A DNA stretch of 64,000 nt from Bizionia sp. (lineage in GTDB: Bacteria; Bacteroidota; Bacteroidia; Flavobacteriales; Flavobacteriaceae), in assembly GCA_020631395.1 (NCBI GenBank), contig JAHDHI010000001.1:43454-107453 (forward strand), in the 5' to 3' direction. Below are positions 34,995 to 42,454 of this stretch, in pieces; within the stretch, counting starts at the first letter, position 1; every line of letters begins with the position of its first letter. A model generated the notes under the pieces. That model did no database searches, had not been told where the DNA came from, and saw nothing but the letters and a program-made list of their open reading frames with translations. The position numbers and the translations under genes are program-made.

Positions 34995-35873
34995 TTATTT
35001 TTTGTTATTTTTCCCTTCTTTTGGTTTCATCAAATAGGCAATGCCCAAAATGCCAACGACTACGACGGCAGTCTTCGAAATGCCTGACCTTTTCGTGGTC
35101 TCTCCATTCGGGGTGCTGGTGGTTGCTGGTGTCGGGTCGTTGGGATTGGTGTTTATGTCGGTAACAGTGGATTGCGTATCATTCAATACCGTATCTTTCG
35201 AGACATAGGTTTTGACAAGGATGATGGCAGGGTCGCCACTGAAATCGGTTGCTATGTTACCGATGTTCTTTGTGGACGAAACGTTTGTTTCTTGATCGAC
35301 AAGTCTATGGTCAACCAAGTTTTCTTCAGCATATATGATGATTGCCTTTTCCGTGTAATCGCACATTTTTACGATCAATGCCGACAATTGGCTCGTATAG
35401 TTTTTTGACTTCCCGGAAACACCATTGGTATCTACCAAGTAACCGTAATATCTCAACGTGGCGACTTTTTGAAATGCCGTATTTATATTCGATACGATGG
35501 CGCTTGTATCTCCTCTGTTTTGTATGGTGACCACGATTGAATCGTCTACCTTTTTGACGATGTCGATGATCGTTGGAAGCAATACGTAACGACTGTATAG
35601 GTTCAATTGGTTTTGCTCTGGACGTGTCAACACGTTGCTTTCCAAAGGATCGATGGACACATCTGGTCTTCCAGAAATTATGACATTCACGCCTGCTTCG
35701 ATGAGTTGAGCCAGAAGATATCCTACCGGCCCTCCACCAACAGCGGCCACCACATCGACAATGTGATTGGCTATTGCATGTGCAGCATTTCTCCATGCTC
35801 TGCCAAACCAACTGTATGAACTGTTGTCGGCCGTGTAATAGGGTAATTTTGAAGCTGAAGCGATGTTATTCAT
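34995..35873 (-). CDS. Anchored protein, 292 aa
   Basis: Amphipathic N-terminal helix with GGGPVGYLLAQLIEAGV, a helical middle, a Thr/Pro/Asn-rich linker (TNPNDPTPATTSTPNGETT), a C-terminal span (TAVVVVGILGIAYLM) and a basic tail (KPKEGKNNKK). The same soluble body, low-complexity linker, span and basic tail design is seen in the 568-aa neighbour. Overlaps that gene by 8 nt. Confidence 0.5.
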   Translation of the reverse strand: MNNIASASKLPYYTADNSSYSWFGRAWRNAAHAIANHIVDVVAAVGGGPVGYLLAQLIEAGVNVIISGRPDVSIDPLESNVLTRPEQNQLNLYSRYVLLPTIIDIVKKVDDSIVVTIQNRGDTSAIVSNINTAFQKVATLRYYGYLVDTNGVSGKSKNYTSQLSALIVKMCDYTEKAIIIYAEENLVDHRLVDQETNVSSTKNIGNIATDFSGDPAIILVKTYVSKDTVLNDTQSTVTDINTNPNDPTPATTSTPNGETTKRSGISKTAVVVVGILGIAYLMKPKEGKNNKK

Positions 35874-37572
35874 TCTTTTTTTGTTTCGGGTTCTTTTTTT
35901 CCTTCAAGGCTTTTGCTCCATAGAGCAAGGCCGTTCCAACTAGCAATCCACCAAAAAGGACGTTTCCAAAACCTGCTTTTTGAATGTCACGATCATCGTT
36001 GCCGTTGCTGTTGTCGTCGTTGTTGTCTTGTTGTTGATCGTTGTTGGTGGTGTCCGGTATCGTCACGTCCGGTATTTCGTCATTCGTGGTATCGGGTATC
36101 ACGCCGTCTTTGATCTTGACGGTGTAGATCCTGTAGGTGTAAGTGTGTCCTGCTGGCCCCGTTTGCTTGTCGTAGACCGATGGTATCACCGTCTTTGCCG
36201 TTGCCGTCGTGGATGTGATGTTGAACTTGCCGGACAATGAGCTTATCAGGGTTGGTATCTTCGGGTATATCCCTCTGTAATATTCCGTGTAGACGTCCAA
36301 TGCCAAACGGCTGCATTTCTCCCAATTGTTTCCGACCCTCTCATCCCAAAAGAACTTGTTGTGATTGGCTATGGTCTTGTCGAAGACGTCCAATGCCTTT
36401 TTCAGCTTCACTTCGTTGTTCGCATTCCGTATGTTGTTGAAGAGCGTTTGTACGAAGGGAATGTGTACTTGGTTTACCTGCTGTGTGGTTTGTGCTGGGG
36501 TGAAGGTGCTGTTCCAACAACTGAATTCCATGCCGTTGGAGAAGATGTTTCCAAAGGTATTGCCGAAGAAGCCACTGGAAAAGAGGTTCTTCAATACGTC
36601 CAAAAAACCTGCAATTTCATCTGAGTCAGGATTTGGACTAGTATCAGGGTCAGGATCTATGACAGGACCATTTAAACGTCCCGTTCCGTTCAAGGCATTG
36701 GCGACATCTATGGCGTTTTTGAAGCCTGAAAACCGCAATGCACCGTTGGCATCCAAGTATGGCACGTAAAGATCTCCTATGCTTATGCCTTTGGCCGTGA
36801 TGTGCAATACGGGGTTTGTTCCTTTTGCCAAATAGGAGTTCAAGGCGTCACCTATCTTGTCCAATTGACGTTGTGAAACGCCACAAGCAGCCAAGAATTT
36901 CAAGTAGTTCAAAAAACCTTGTATTGCCGTCTCTGTAATTGGGTTTTGAATGGGAGATACATTTGACTGCACACCTTTTAGTCCGTAGTAAGGTAGTTTT
37001 TCCATAAAAATATCGTGATGTGTTGTGAATATTGGCTCGATGTTGCTTTTCAATGTGCCGTCCAACGTATAATAGCCGTCCTTCAAGTCGGCTGTCTCTT
37101 GGTTTTGGGCTACGACGACGTATATGTGTGAATACTCGTCAGGTCTACCGAAAGGCTGCTTTATCTTTCTCAAATGGTGCTTGATGCCAAGTTTTAGCAA
37201 GAACACGGATGCCAAGACGGTGAAGCTCTTGCAATCCAAACCCGTGTTTCGTTGCGCCCACGCGCAGTTTGGTGCGCGCAATTGTTGCTCGTAGCCATCG
37301 GCATCGTATTTGAAATGGGTGTGCAGTGCAAAGTGAATGTTCGCTATGGTTTCTTGGAGCGTGGTGCCTTGAAACAGGGCAATGGCCTTGCCTCTATCTA
37401 TCTCGTCGTGGTTGGACAAGATCCATTCCCTTATCTGGTCTATGCCGAAAAAGGTGTCTCCCTTTCCCAAATAGGTCTTTGTGCATTTGGAGGAAGAAAA
37501 CAACGCAGCCAACGCGTTGGCGTTGGCAAGGCGTTGGTGCGTTGTTGGTTGTTGTTGGTTGGTTGCAGGCAA
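35866..37572 (-). CDS. Transglutaminase-like protein with C-terminal anchor
   Basis: 568 aa, first gene of the late block. Around residues 115-175 a transglutaminase-fold active site is visible: NTGLDCKSFTVLASVFLLKL (Cys), EYSHIYVVVAQ (His) and YTLDGTLKSN (Asp). The middle is unlike known domains; the end has an Asp/Asn-rich linker (DNNDDNSNGNDDRD), a span (VLFGGLLVGTALLYG) and a basic tail (KALKEKKNPKQKKNE). The active site could cut or cross-link proteins or peptidoglycan; a maturation or entry role is possible. Confidence 0.6.
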   Translation of the reverse strand: MPATNQQQPTTHQRLANANALAALFSSSKCTKTYLGKGDTFFGIDQIREWILSNHDEIDRGKAIALFQGTTLQETIANIHFALHTHFKYDADGYEQQLRAPNCAWAQRNTGLDCKSFTVLASVFLLKLGIKHHLRKIKQPFGRPDEYSHIYVVVAQNQETADLKDGYYTLDGTLKSNIEPIFTTHHDIFMEKLPYYGLKGVQSNVSPIQNPITETAIQGFLNYLKFLAACGVSQRQLDKIGDALNSYLAKGTNPVLHITAKGISIGDLYVPYLDANGALRFSGFKNAIDVANALNGTGRLNGPVIDPDPDTSPNPDSDEIAGFLDVLKNLFSSGFFGNTFGNIFSNGMEFSCWNSTFTPAQTTQQVNQVHIPFVQTLFNNIRNANNEVKLKKALDVFDKTIANHNKFFWDERVGNNWEKCSRLALDVYTEYYRGIYPKIPTLISSLSGKFNITSTTATAKTVIPSVYDKQTGPAGHTYTYRIYTVKIKDGVIPDTTNDEIPDVTIPDTTNNDQQQDNNDDNSNGNDDRDIQKAGFGNVLFGGLLVGTALLYGAKALKEKKNPKQKKNE

Positions 37573-37731
37573 AGAGTCGTATTTTAAACTTTAAGCTGCA
37601 ATTTGTGCAAAAATGGCTTTTCAGTGGATCATTGTGTAGGCACTTTGGAGTAGAAGAGACTCACAATGGAGGCTAATTGGAGTAGAAGCGAGTAAGTATT
37701 CAGCAAAAGTCACCTCTAAAACAATGCGTTG
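37573..37731. other. Gap upstream of the late block
   Basis: Contains a short direct repeat (GGAGTAGAAG at about 37647 and 37679). The late promoter should lie here, but I see no clear TAnnTTTG box. Confidence 0.3.
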
Positions 37732-38031
37732 TCAAACAATTTTTCTTTCTTCGACATGATCCAAAAATGGGAAGTCGGTTTTTTTGAAACCATCTGGCAG
37801 CCCCAATTCTTCCATGAACTTTTGAAACTGGTAGCTTGTCAAGCAATTGGGTTGCCCAAATTTAAGCTTGTGATTTTTTCTTATTTGCGCGTAGATTTTA
37901 TTTAATTGCTTGTTACTTATTCCTTTATACAAGTCATGCAATTCCTTTCGCGTTGGTGTGAATGGTATTTTCTTGTTGGCGTTGCTTCGCGTTGTTGGCG
38001 TTGTTGTTGTTGTTGTTGGTTGTTTTTGCAT
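37732..38031 (-). CDS. Hypothetical DNA-binding-like protein, 99 aa
   Basis: Low-complexity start (QKQPTTTTTTPTTRSNANKK), then a basic helical domain (FTPTRKELHDLYKGISNKQL, NKIYAQIRKNHKLKFGQ). No family recognised. Its location just ahead of the late block would suit a late regulator. Confidence 0.45.
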   Translation of the reverse strand: MQKQPTTTTTTPTTRSNANKKIPFTPTRKELHDLYKGISNKQLNKIYAQIRKNHKLKFGQPNCLTSYQFQKFMEELGLPDGFKKTDFPFLDHVEERKIV

Positions 38032-38097
38032 GGGATTTCAGTTGTTTTGATTGTTCTATTCTTCCTGTTTTGTAATTGTTGGTTGTTTTGATTGAGT

Positions 38098-38190
38098 GAG
38101 AGCAGGAGGATTCGAACCTCCAAGCGACTGCCGTCTATTACAGAACCATTCCCATGTTGGAATCGAACCAACTACTTGCCAACTGCTCTC
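38098..38190 (-). ncRNA. 93-nt tRNA-like RNA
   Basis: On the minus strand it begins GAGAGCA and ends TGCTCTC followed by A, a perfect 7-bp acceptor stem with discriminator A. Before the 3' strand is a perfect T arm (GGAGG-TTCGAAT-CCTCC), and before that a small hairpin (GAC-GGCA-GTC) like the long variable arm of class II tRNAs. The D and anticodon parts are abnormal: instead of a D arm there is a second T-arm-like hairpin (GTTGG-TTCGATT-CCAAC), and no clean anticodon stem; GTA (Tyr) is the best anticodon guess, with one mismatch. CCA is not encoded. Confidence 0.5.
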
Positions 38191-38690
38191 TTTTATTGAT
38201 TGTTATTTATTATCTTAGTTATCTAAAAATTGGAAAAAAAAAGCACTCTAGCCATAGACATAATATGCGATGAGTGCTTTTTTAACTACAGTAATTCCAT
38301 ATAGATACATATTCAATTGTAGTTTTAAAATAGACCGTAATTATATTCATGTATGCTTTTTGTTAACTTAAATCAATCTAAAAATGATCACGTATAATTT
38401 ACTTTTGAAGTAATTAATTAATCCAAAATTAATCCAAGTTCTTCCTCGTGTTTTTAAAAATATTATTAAGGCTTAAAACACATTCTTCTAGGTAACTTGG
38501 TTGATATTTTAAAAGGCTGCTCCCTCATAGTAGTGGCCTTTTATTTACTGTTTTAATTGTTTTTTTATTTTAAATCCAAAATCAACCTTGATGCGTATAT
38601 AAAACCAAGAGAATAAATTTCGCTTTCTTCAACGCAAGAAACACCAGTACAAAAAGCACCCGAAGCACAGTAAGGTGCTTTTTTCTTTAA
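38191..38690. other. Terminator-rich spacer without genes
   Basis: Holds three strong hairpins: AAAAGCACTC/GAGTGCTTTT (38249-38282), AAAAGGC/GGCCTTTT (38509-38543) and AAAAAGCACC/GGTGCTTTTTT (38651-38684). The middle one is followed by TTACTGTTTTAATTG, a relative of the gene-end motif found through the array. No convincing frame. Confidence 0.5.
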
Positions 38691-38747
38691 CTACTGTTTT
38701 TTAATTTCATTCGGATTCTCTCTTTTAGATTGCATTATCCGTTTCAT
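38691..38747 (-). CDS. 18-aa basic mini-ORF
   Basis: MKRIMQSKRENPNEIKKQ, ending in the recurring ACAGTAG. Its C-terminal part resembles the 39-aa basic ORF at 41641 and an unstarted stretch before the 84-aa gene at 41370. Possibly a leader peptide or a decayed copy. Confidence 0.25.
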   Translation of the reverse strand: MKRIMQSKRENPNEIKKQ

Positions 38748-38831
38748 CTTTATTTTTTTGTCGGCTAAATCTTACACTTAATCTTAATAAGTGATTTTTT
38801 CTTGTTTAAGTCACAATAAAAATTTAAATTA

Positions 38832-38930
38832 AAGATGTAAATGTGTGTGATACAGAGTATTAATTTAATTTTTTAGTGTTAATTCTATTTTATTGGTTAG
38901 TAATTGATAGTAACTCATTTTTGCACACAA
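38832..38930. repeat. TGTGTG/CACACA module, copy 1
   Basis: Runs from GTAAATGTGTGTGA to TTTTTGCACACAAC with TTTAGTGTTA and TTTATTGGTTAGT inside. Shared with 40950-41047 and, in shorter form, 41526-41596. Each copy lies beside a terminator. Confidence 0.65.
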
Positions 38931-38939
38931 CATATATTA

Positions 38940-38972
38940 AAAGACTGCTCTCCCTAAACAGCAGTCTTTTTT
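38940..38972. terminator. Terminator after ASCH gene 1
   Basis: AAGACTGCT, a loop and AGCAGTCTTTTTTT; A-rich on the other side, so able to act in both directions. It starts 4 nt after the ASCH stop. Confidence 0.8.
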
Positions 38973-38975
38973 TAA

Positions 38976-39305
38976 CTACAATTTTATTGATATGCTATCT
39001 ACTTCTCCAAGTTTCAAAACATAATATTCAACTCCCTTAACAGCTCCCCACTTTGGATTGCCTTCTCTTTTTTCTGCTCCTTCAAATTTTATTTTGAAGT
39101 TTGGTAAATCGGTGCTTAAATATGGACCATTAAAAAAATGTATGTTTTCAACTATAGGATGATAAGTTTCTCCCATAAATTCAGTTGGAAAACATTTAGA
39201 CAATCTCTCATCATAATATTTTTTTATTTCTCGATATTCCTCTGTTTTTTCTCCAGATAGAATCATATCAAACCATTTTCTACTTATAGTTAACTTTACG
39301 TCCAT
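38976..39305 (-). CDS. ASCH-domain protein, copy 1
   Basis: 109 aa. MDVKLTISRKWFDMILSGEK followed by EEYREIKKYYDERL is the ASCH core (KPxWxxxIxxGxKxxExR), and VENIHFFNGPY plus GNPKWGAVKGVEYYVLKLGE complete the beta-barrel. ASCH domains bind RNA and some are nucleases. About four residues in five are identical to copy 2 at 40476. Follows the 134-aa gene. Confidence 0.75.
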   Translation of the reverse strand: MDVKLTISRKWFDMILSGEKTEEYREIKKYYDERLSKCFPTEFMGETYHPIVENIHFFNGPYLSTDLPNFKIKFEGAEKREGNPKWGAVKGVEYYVLKLGEVDSISIKL

Positions 39306-39323
39306 ACTTGAAATATTACAGGT

Positions 39324-39728
39324 TTAAATGTTTTTCAATTTTTCGATTTCTTCTAAATTGAAACTTACTTTATTGTTAGATTTTAGGTCAATACAATTAA
39401 ATTTTAAGTAATATTTTACCTTTTTCAAAGTAGATTCTGCATTTAAAGAGTCCGTTTTTCTGTTAAAGAAAAAACCAAAAATATTTCTTCCTATATCAAT
39501 GAGTACTTCATTTAAATTTGTAGCAACTTCTATATCCGAAACAATAATATCTGCGTTAATATGCGTGCCAGTCTTAAACTTTTTTAATGTTTCATAGTTT
39601 TCGACTTTAAACTTTTCCTTTTTAAGTTCATTTTTAAGAGTCAAGATTTCGGTTTCTAATTCCTCAATTCTTTCCTTCGTATACTTATTTGTAAATAGTC
39701 TAAAGCTTGATTTTTTATTTTTTTTCAT
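39324..39728 (-). CDS. Coiled-coil protein, 134 aa
   Basis: Helical N-terminal 50 residues (RIEELETEILTLKNELKKEK), then a mixed region (INADIIVSDIEVATNLNEVL). No signal or membrane segment. Unrecognised; likely co-transcribed with ASCH copy 1. Confidence 0.4.
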   Translation of the reverse strand: MKKNKKSSFRLFTNKYTKERIEELETEILTLKNELKKEKFKVENYETLKKFKTGTHINADIIVSDIEVATNLNEVLIDIGRNIFGFFFNRKTDSLNAESTLKKVKYYLKFNCIDLKSNNKVSFNLEEIEKLKNI

Positions 39729-39738
39729 ATTGTTTTAT

Positions 39739-39993
39739 TTACAGGTTTAAAAGTTTTTGATTTGATAGTTTTACCATATTTTGAGCATGCATTAATTTTA
39801 TGTCTTTTGCAAAATCTCCACATTTTACGGTGTAATACCCTTTAGATTCTTTTGAATAAACAACACCTTTGTCGCCCTGGTAACATCTGTGTTTTATATG
39901 GTCACCAATTTCAAATTTTTGCTTTGCAGCTTTTGTTGCTTCATCATGTGTTTTAAATGGGTGACAATAACACCCCCATAATCCTATTGGCAT
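39739..39993 (-). CDS. Small hypothetical protein, 84 aa
   Basis: Three cysteines and an SH3-like pattern (FEIGDHIKHRCYQGDKGVVY, SKGYYTVKCGDFAKDIKLMH). The ATG follows the recurring ACAGTAG motif by 2 nt. Function unknown. Confidence 0.45.
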   Translation of the reverse strand: MPIGLWGCYCHPFKTHDEATKAAKQKFEIGDHIKHRCYQGDKGVVYSKESKGYYTVKCGDFAKDIKLMHAQNMVKLSNQKLLNL

Positions 39994-40162
39994 AACTACT
40001 GTTTATTTTGTTTTTTTTGCTGTCTAGCTAATAATACAAGTTATCTAGCTACTTTATTTTTAATTCTTTAATCTCTATTTTATATTACCAAATATTTCAG
40101 ATAATTCCGAATGAGAGAAAGGAATTTCAATGGATTAATTAACTTTTTAAAACACCTGAAAA

Positions 40163-40315
40163 TCAGTAGGGTGTTTTTTCTTTTTTACCTCTAATTTTTA
40201 CGCCGTTGGCCACCACTAAACATTTGTCTTTCGATAAATGAATAGATAACCTTTCGGCAGCTGCTTTCAGTTCCTCTGGTGTTGGTTTAAATAATTTTGG
40301 TGCTGGATATTTCAT
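40163..40315 (-). CDS. Small hypothetical protein, 50 aa
   Basis: MKYPAPKLFKPTPEELKAAA then ERLSIHLSKDKCLVVANGVK. The ATG follows the recurring ACAGTAG motif by 5 nt, and the stop lies inside a terminator-like hairpin (AAAACACC/GGTGTTTT, 40150-40182). Unrecognised. Confidence 0.45.
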   Translation of the reverse strand: MKYPAPKLFKPTPEELKAAAERLSIHLSKDKCLVVANGVKIRGKKEKTPY

Positions 40316-40436
40316 AATTCTACTGTTTAATTTTTCCTTATGAGAAACAAGTAAAATCCTTACTTGTACTTCCTTTTTTAATTGTTATTTTGCTTTAGAT
40401 GAAATTGTAGGGGATTTCATCTCTCAGATTTTTTAA

Positions 40437-40472
40437 GAAAAGACTGGTTCTGAAAATGAATCAGTCTTTTCT
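40437..40472. terminator. Terminator after ASCH gene 2
   Basis: AAAAGACTG...CAGTCTTTTCTT with loop containing GTTCTGAAAATGAAT, directly after the ASCH copy 2 stop. Confidence 0.75.
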
Positions 40473-40475
40473 TAT

Positions 40476-40805
40476 CTACAATTTAATTGATATGCGATCC
40501 ACTTCTCCAAGCTTCAAAACGTAATATTTAGTTCCTTTTACAGCTCCCCACTTAGGGTTACCTTCTCTAATTTCCGCTCCTTCAAATTTCACTTTAAAGT
40601 TGGGTAATCTCTCACTTAAATATGGACCATTGAAGAAATGTATGTTTTCAACAATAGGATAATATGTTTCACCCCTAATCGTAGAAGAAAAACATTTGGA
40701 CAACCTTTCATCCCAATATTTTTTCACTTCTCGATATTCCTCTGGTTTTTCTCCTGAAAGGATCATATCAAACCATTTTCGGCTTATAGTCAACTTTATA
40801 TCCAT
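40476..40805 (-). CDS. ASCH-domain protein, copy 2
   Basis: 109 aa, MDIKLTISRKWFDMILSGEK, EEYREVKKYWDERLSKCF and GNPKWGAVKGTKYYVLKLGE. Same length and motifs as copy 1 and the same downstream terminator layout. Differences cluster around residues 38-50 (SSTIRGETYYP against PTEFMGETYHP). A 150-nt AT-rich leader with a possible 17-codon frame precedes it. Confidence 0.75.
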   Translation of the reverse strand: MDIKLTISRKWFDMILSGEKPEEYREVKKYWDERLSKCFSSTIRGETYYPIVENIHFFNGPYLSERLPNFKVKFEGAEIREGNPKWGAVKGTKYYVLKLGEVDRISIKL

Positions 40806-40949
40806 ACTTGTATAATTATTTTTTATAGTCTTATTTGGGATCTGCTATAACAGAAAACAACCATTTATCGATTAAATCAATCATTTCATCTATTTTATAG
40901 AATGAATAAATCTGATTTTCGCATAAAATCTCAACAAAAACTTAAATTA

Positions 40950-41047
40950 GACATTGTAAATGTGTGTAAAACAGAGTGTTAATCTTTTAGTGTTAGTTTT
41001 TTCATTTGTTTTATTGGTTAGTTGATAAAAACTCATCTTACACACAG
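40950..41047. repeat. TGTGTG/CACACA module, copy 2
   Basis: From GTAAATGTGTGTAA to TCTTACACACAG, with TTTAGTGTTAG and TTTTATTGGTTAGTTGATA inside, matching copy 1. It lies about 145 nt upstream of ASCH copy 2 and just after the terminator at 41064. Confidence 0.65.
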
Positions 41048-41063
41048 CTTTTGAATCCCAATT

Positions 41064-41100
41064 TAAGACTGCTTGCTCCCTATAAAAGCAGTCTTTTTTT
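41064..41100. terminator. Terminator after the 84-aa gene
   Basis: AAGACTGCTT and AAGCAGTCTTTTTTT, same sequence family as the ones at 38940 and 41605. Confidence 0.8.
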
Positions 41101-41115
41101 TATTTAACTACAGAT

Positions 41116-41370
41116 TTAATATATATACCATTTAGTTCTTAACTCCTTACTTAACTTTAAATTAGCTCGATGTAAGTCAACTCCTAAATGAATAAGATGT
41201 AATGGGTACTTATATTCAATTTTATAATAAGCTAAATCATTATCGCTACAAGTATATTCTTCATCAAGAGTGATTTTTACAAACCCATCTTTCACTATTG
41301 ATTTTTCAGCTTTCAATAATTCTTCTACACCTTCTTTTAAAAAGGTTTGATATGCTATTTGTGTTTCCAT
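41116..41370 (-). CDS. Small hypothetical protein, 84 aa
   Basis: METQIAYQTFLKEGVEELLK, then DGFVKITLDEEYTCSDNDLA and a C-terminal strand-helix part. The start is preceded by ACAGTAGATA and by a reading stretch related to the 39-aa basic ORF. Unrecognised. Confidence 0.45.
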   Translation of the reverse strand: METQIAYQTFLKEGVEELLKAEKSIVKDGFVKITLDEEYTCSDNDLAYYKIEYKYPLHLIHLGVDLHRANLKLSKELRTKWYIY

Positions 41371-41525
41371 TATCTACTGTTTTAATTGTTTTTATATTTC
41401 ATTCGGATCTTCTCTTTTTAGATTGTATTCTCCGTTCAAGCCTTAATCTTTTATCTGTTAAATCTTACATTTAATCTAAATAATTGATTTTTAATTGTTT
41501 AATTCATAATAAAATTTTAAGTTAA

Positions 41526-41596
41526 TATTGTAAATGTGTGTAAATCAAATCGTTATTTGTTTATTGGTTAGTTGACAGCAACCCCTTGCACACAAC
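41526..41596. repeat. TGTGTG/CACACA module, copy 3 (short)
   Basis: From ATTGTAAATGTGTGTAA to TTGCACACAAC with TTTATTGGTTAGTTGACA inside. The central AGTGTTA block is missing. Confidence 0.6.
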
Positions 41597-41604
41597 TTAT
41601 AATG

Positions 41605-41637
41605 AAAGACTGCTCTCCTTAAACAGCAGTCTTTTTT
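41605..41637. terminator. Terminator after the 39-aa ORF
   Basis: AAGACTGCT/AGCAGTCTTTTTTT; nearly the same sequence as 38940-38972. Confidence 0.8.
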
Positions 41638-41640
41638 TAT

Positions 41641-41760
41641 CTACTGTTTTAAATTATTACGATTTTCTCTTTGCTCTCTGTCAAATTTAACTTTTAGCCT
41701 TTTTGTCGTTTGTAACTTTAACCTTTCAAGTCTTAGTCTTTTTAGTTGTCGTGTTGTCAT
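41641..41760 (-). CDS. 39-aa basic mini-protein
   Basis: MTTRQLKRLRLERLKLQTTK then RLKVKFDREQRENRNNLKQ: a single, strongly basic helix. It ends with the recurring ACAGTAG and a terminator. RNA- or DNA-binding would suit the charge; similarity to shorter stretches near 38700 and 41420 suggests a small repeated family. Confidence 0.4.
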   Translation of the reverse strand: MTTRQLKRLRLERLKLQTTKRLKVKFDREQRENRNNLKQ

Positions 41761-41807
41761 TTAATACTTGTTTTTGTTTTGGGTATTTTGAAAGGTTTTT
41801 TTGAATT

Positions 41808-42143
41808 TTAAACCGTTTGAGGATCCAAAACCAATATTAAACCCAGTGCTACATTCTTCTTGTAATCGTCCGCAATGCTTTTGTTGTAATGTCCAAGTGC
41901 TTTGTTTATAAGGGTTGCTTCGTGCCACATCAGTTTGAAACTGAATTTGACTTGTTTGTAGGTCTTGTTGGATGCATCAAAGAATTTACTGAACAAATTT
42001 TGCAATATGCTTTGGTGCATCTTTATCTCCTCGCTTTGGTTTTCTTGTGTCAACAAACCTTCGTAATAGGATTGTATGGCTTGCTTCAAGACGTCGATAT
42101 CTCCTTTTTCAATCCGACTCAATTCTATTTCTTTTACGCTCAT
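41808..42143 (-). CDS. Hypothetical helical protein, 111 aa
   Basis: MSVKEIELSRIEKGDIDVLK and further helices (LMWHEATLINKALGHYNKSI). No membrane or signal segment. Lies just after the zinc-finger-like gene. Unknown. Confidence 0.45.
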   Translation of the reverse strand: MSVKEIELSRIEKGDIDVLKQAIQSYYEGLLTQENQSEEIKMHQSILQNLFSKFFDASNKTYKQVKFSFKLMWHEATLINKALGHYNKSIADDYKKNVALGLILVLDPQTV

Positions 42144-42154
42144 ATAATATATTT

Positions 42155-42448
42155 TTAAAAGGTTCCCAATTGTGTGTTGTTAATGTTATCCCAAACAATT
42201 ACTTTGTTGTATTGGCCTTCGAAACATTCCCCCTGCACACCTTGATTACTTGTTAAAAGTCTCTTGGACATTTTGTCTATGATTACGCTTTCTGGTTTCC
42301 TGTCTTGGGTAAGAATGGAATACCTGGTTACGCTATTGCGGTTGTTATGCATTGGTTTTGCCTCGTTCTTTAGACATATCACCATTTTTATCCTGCTACA
42401 GTCCTTGCAAAAGAACCTGTTGCCGTGCTTGCATTTTATTCTTGCCAT
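42155..42448 (-). CDS. Small zinc-finger-like protein, 97 aa
   Basis: MARIKCKHGNRFFCKDCSRI has Cys-x-His...Cys-x2-Cys spacing typical of a zinc ribbon or knuckle. The rest is mixed (TSNQGVQGECFEGQYNKVIV). 6 nt after the replication-type gene, so probably a regulator or replication accessory. Confidence 0.5.
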   Translation of the reverse strand: MARIKCKHGNRFFCKDCSRIKMVICLKNEAKPMHNNRNSVTRYSILTQDRKPESVIIDKMSKRLLTSNQGVQGECFEGQYNKVIVWDNINNTQLGTF

Positions 42449-42454
42449 AATTTG

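Noticed and set aside
37917..38171. 84-codon minus frame through the tRNA-like RNA
   Set aside because: It translates the structured RNA and a Gln-rich stretch out of phase with the 99-aa gene; not a credible protein.
38832..41047. 16- and 29-codon frames inside the TGTGTG/CACACA modules as conserved peptides
   Set aside because: The frame is not kept in the third copy; conservation is at the DNA level.
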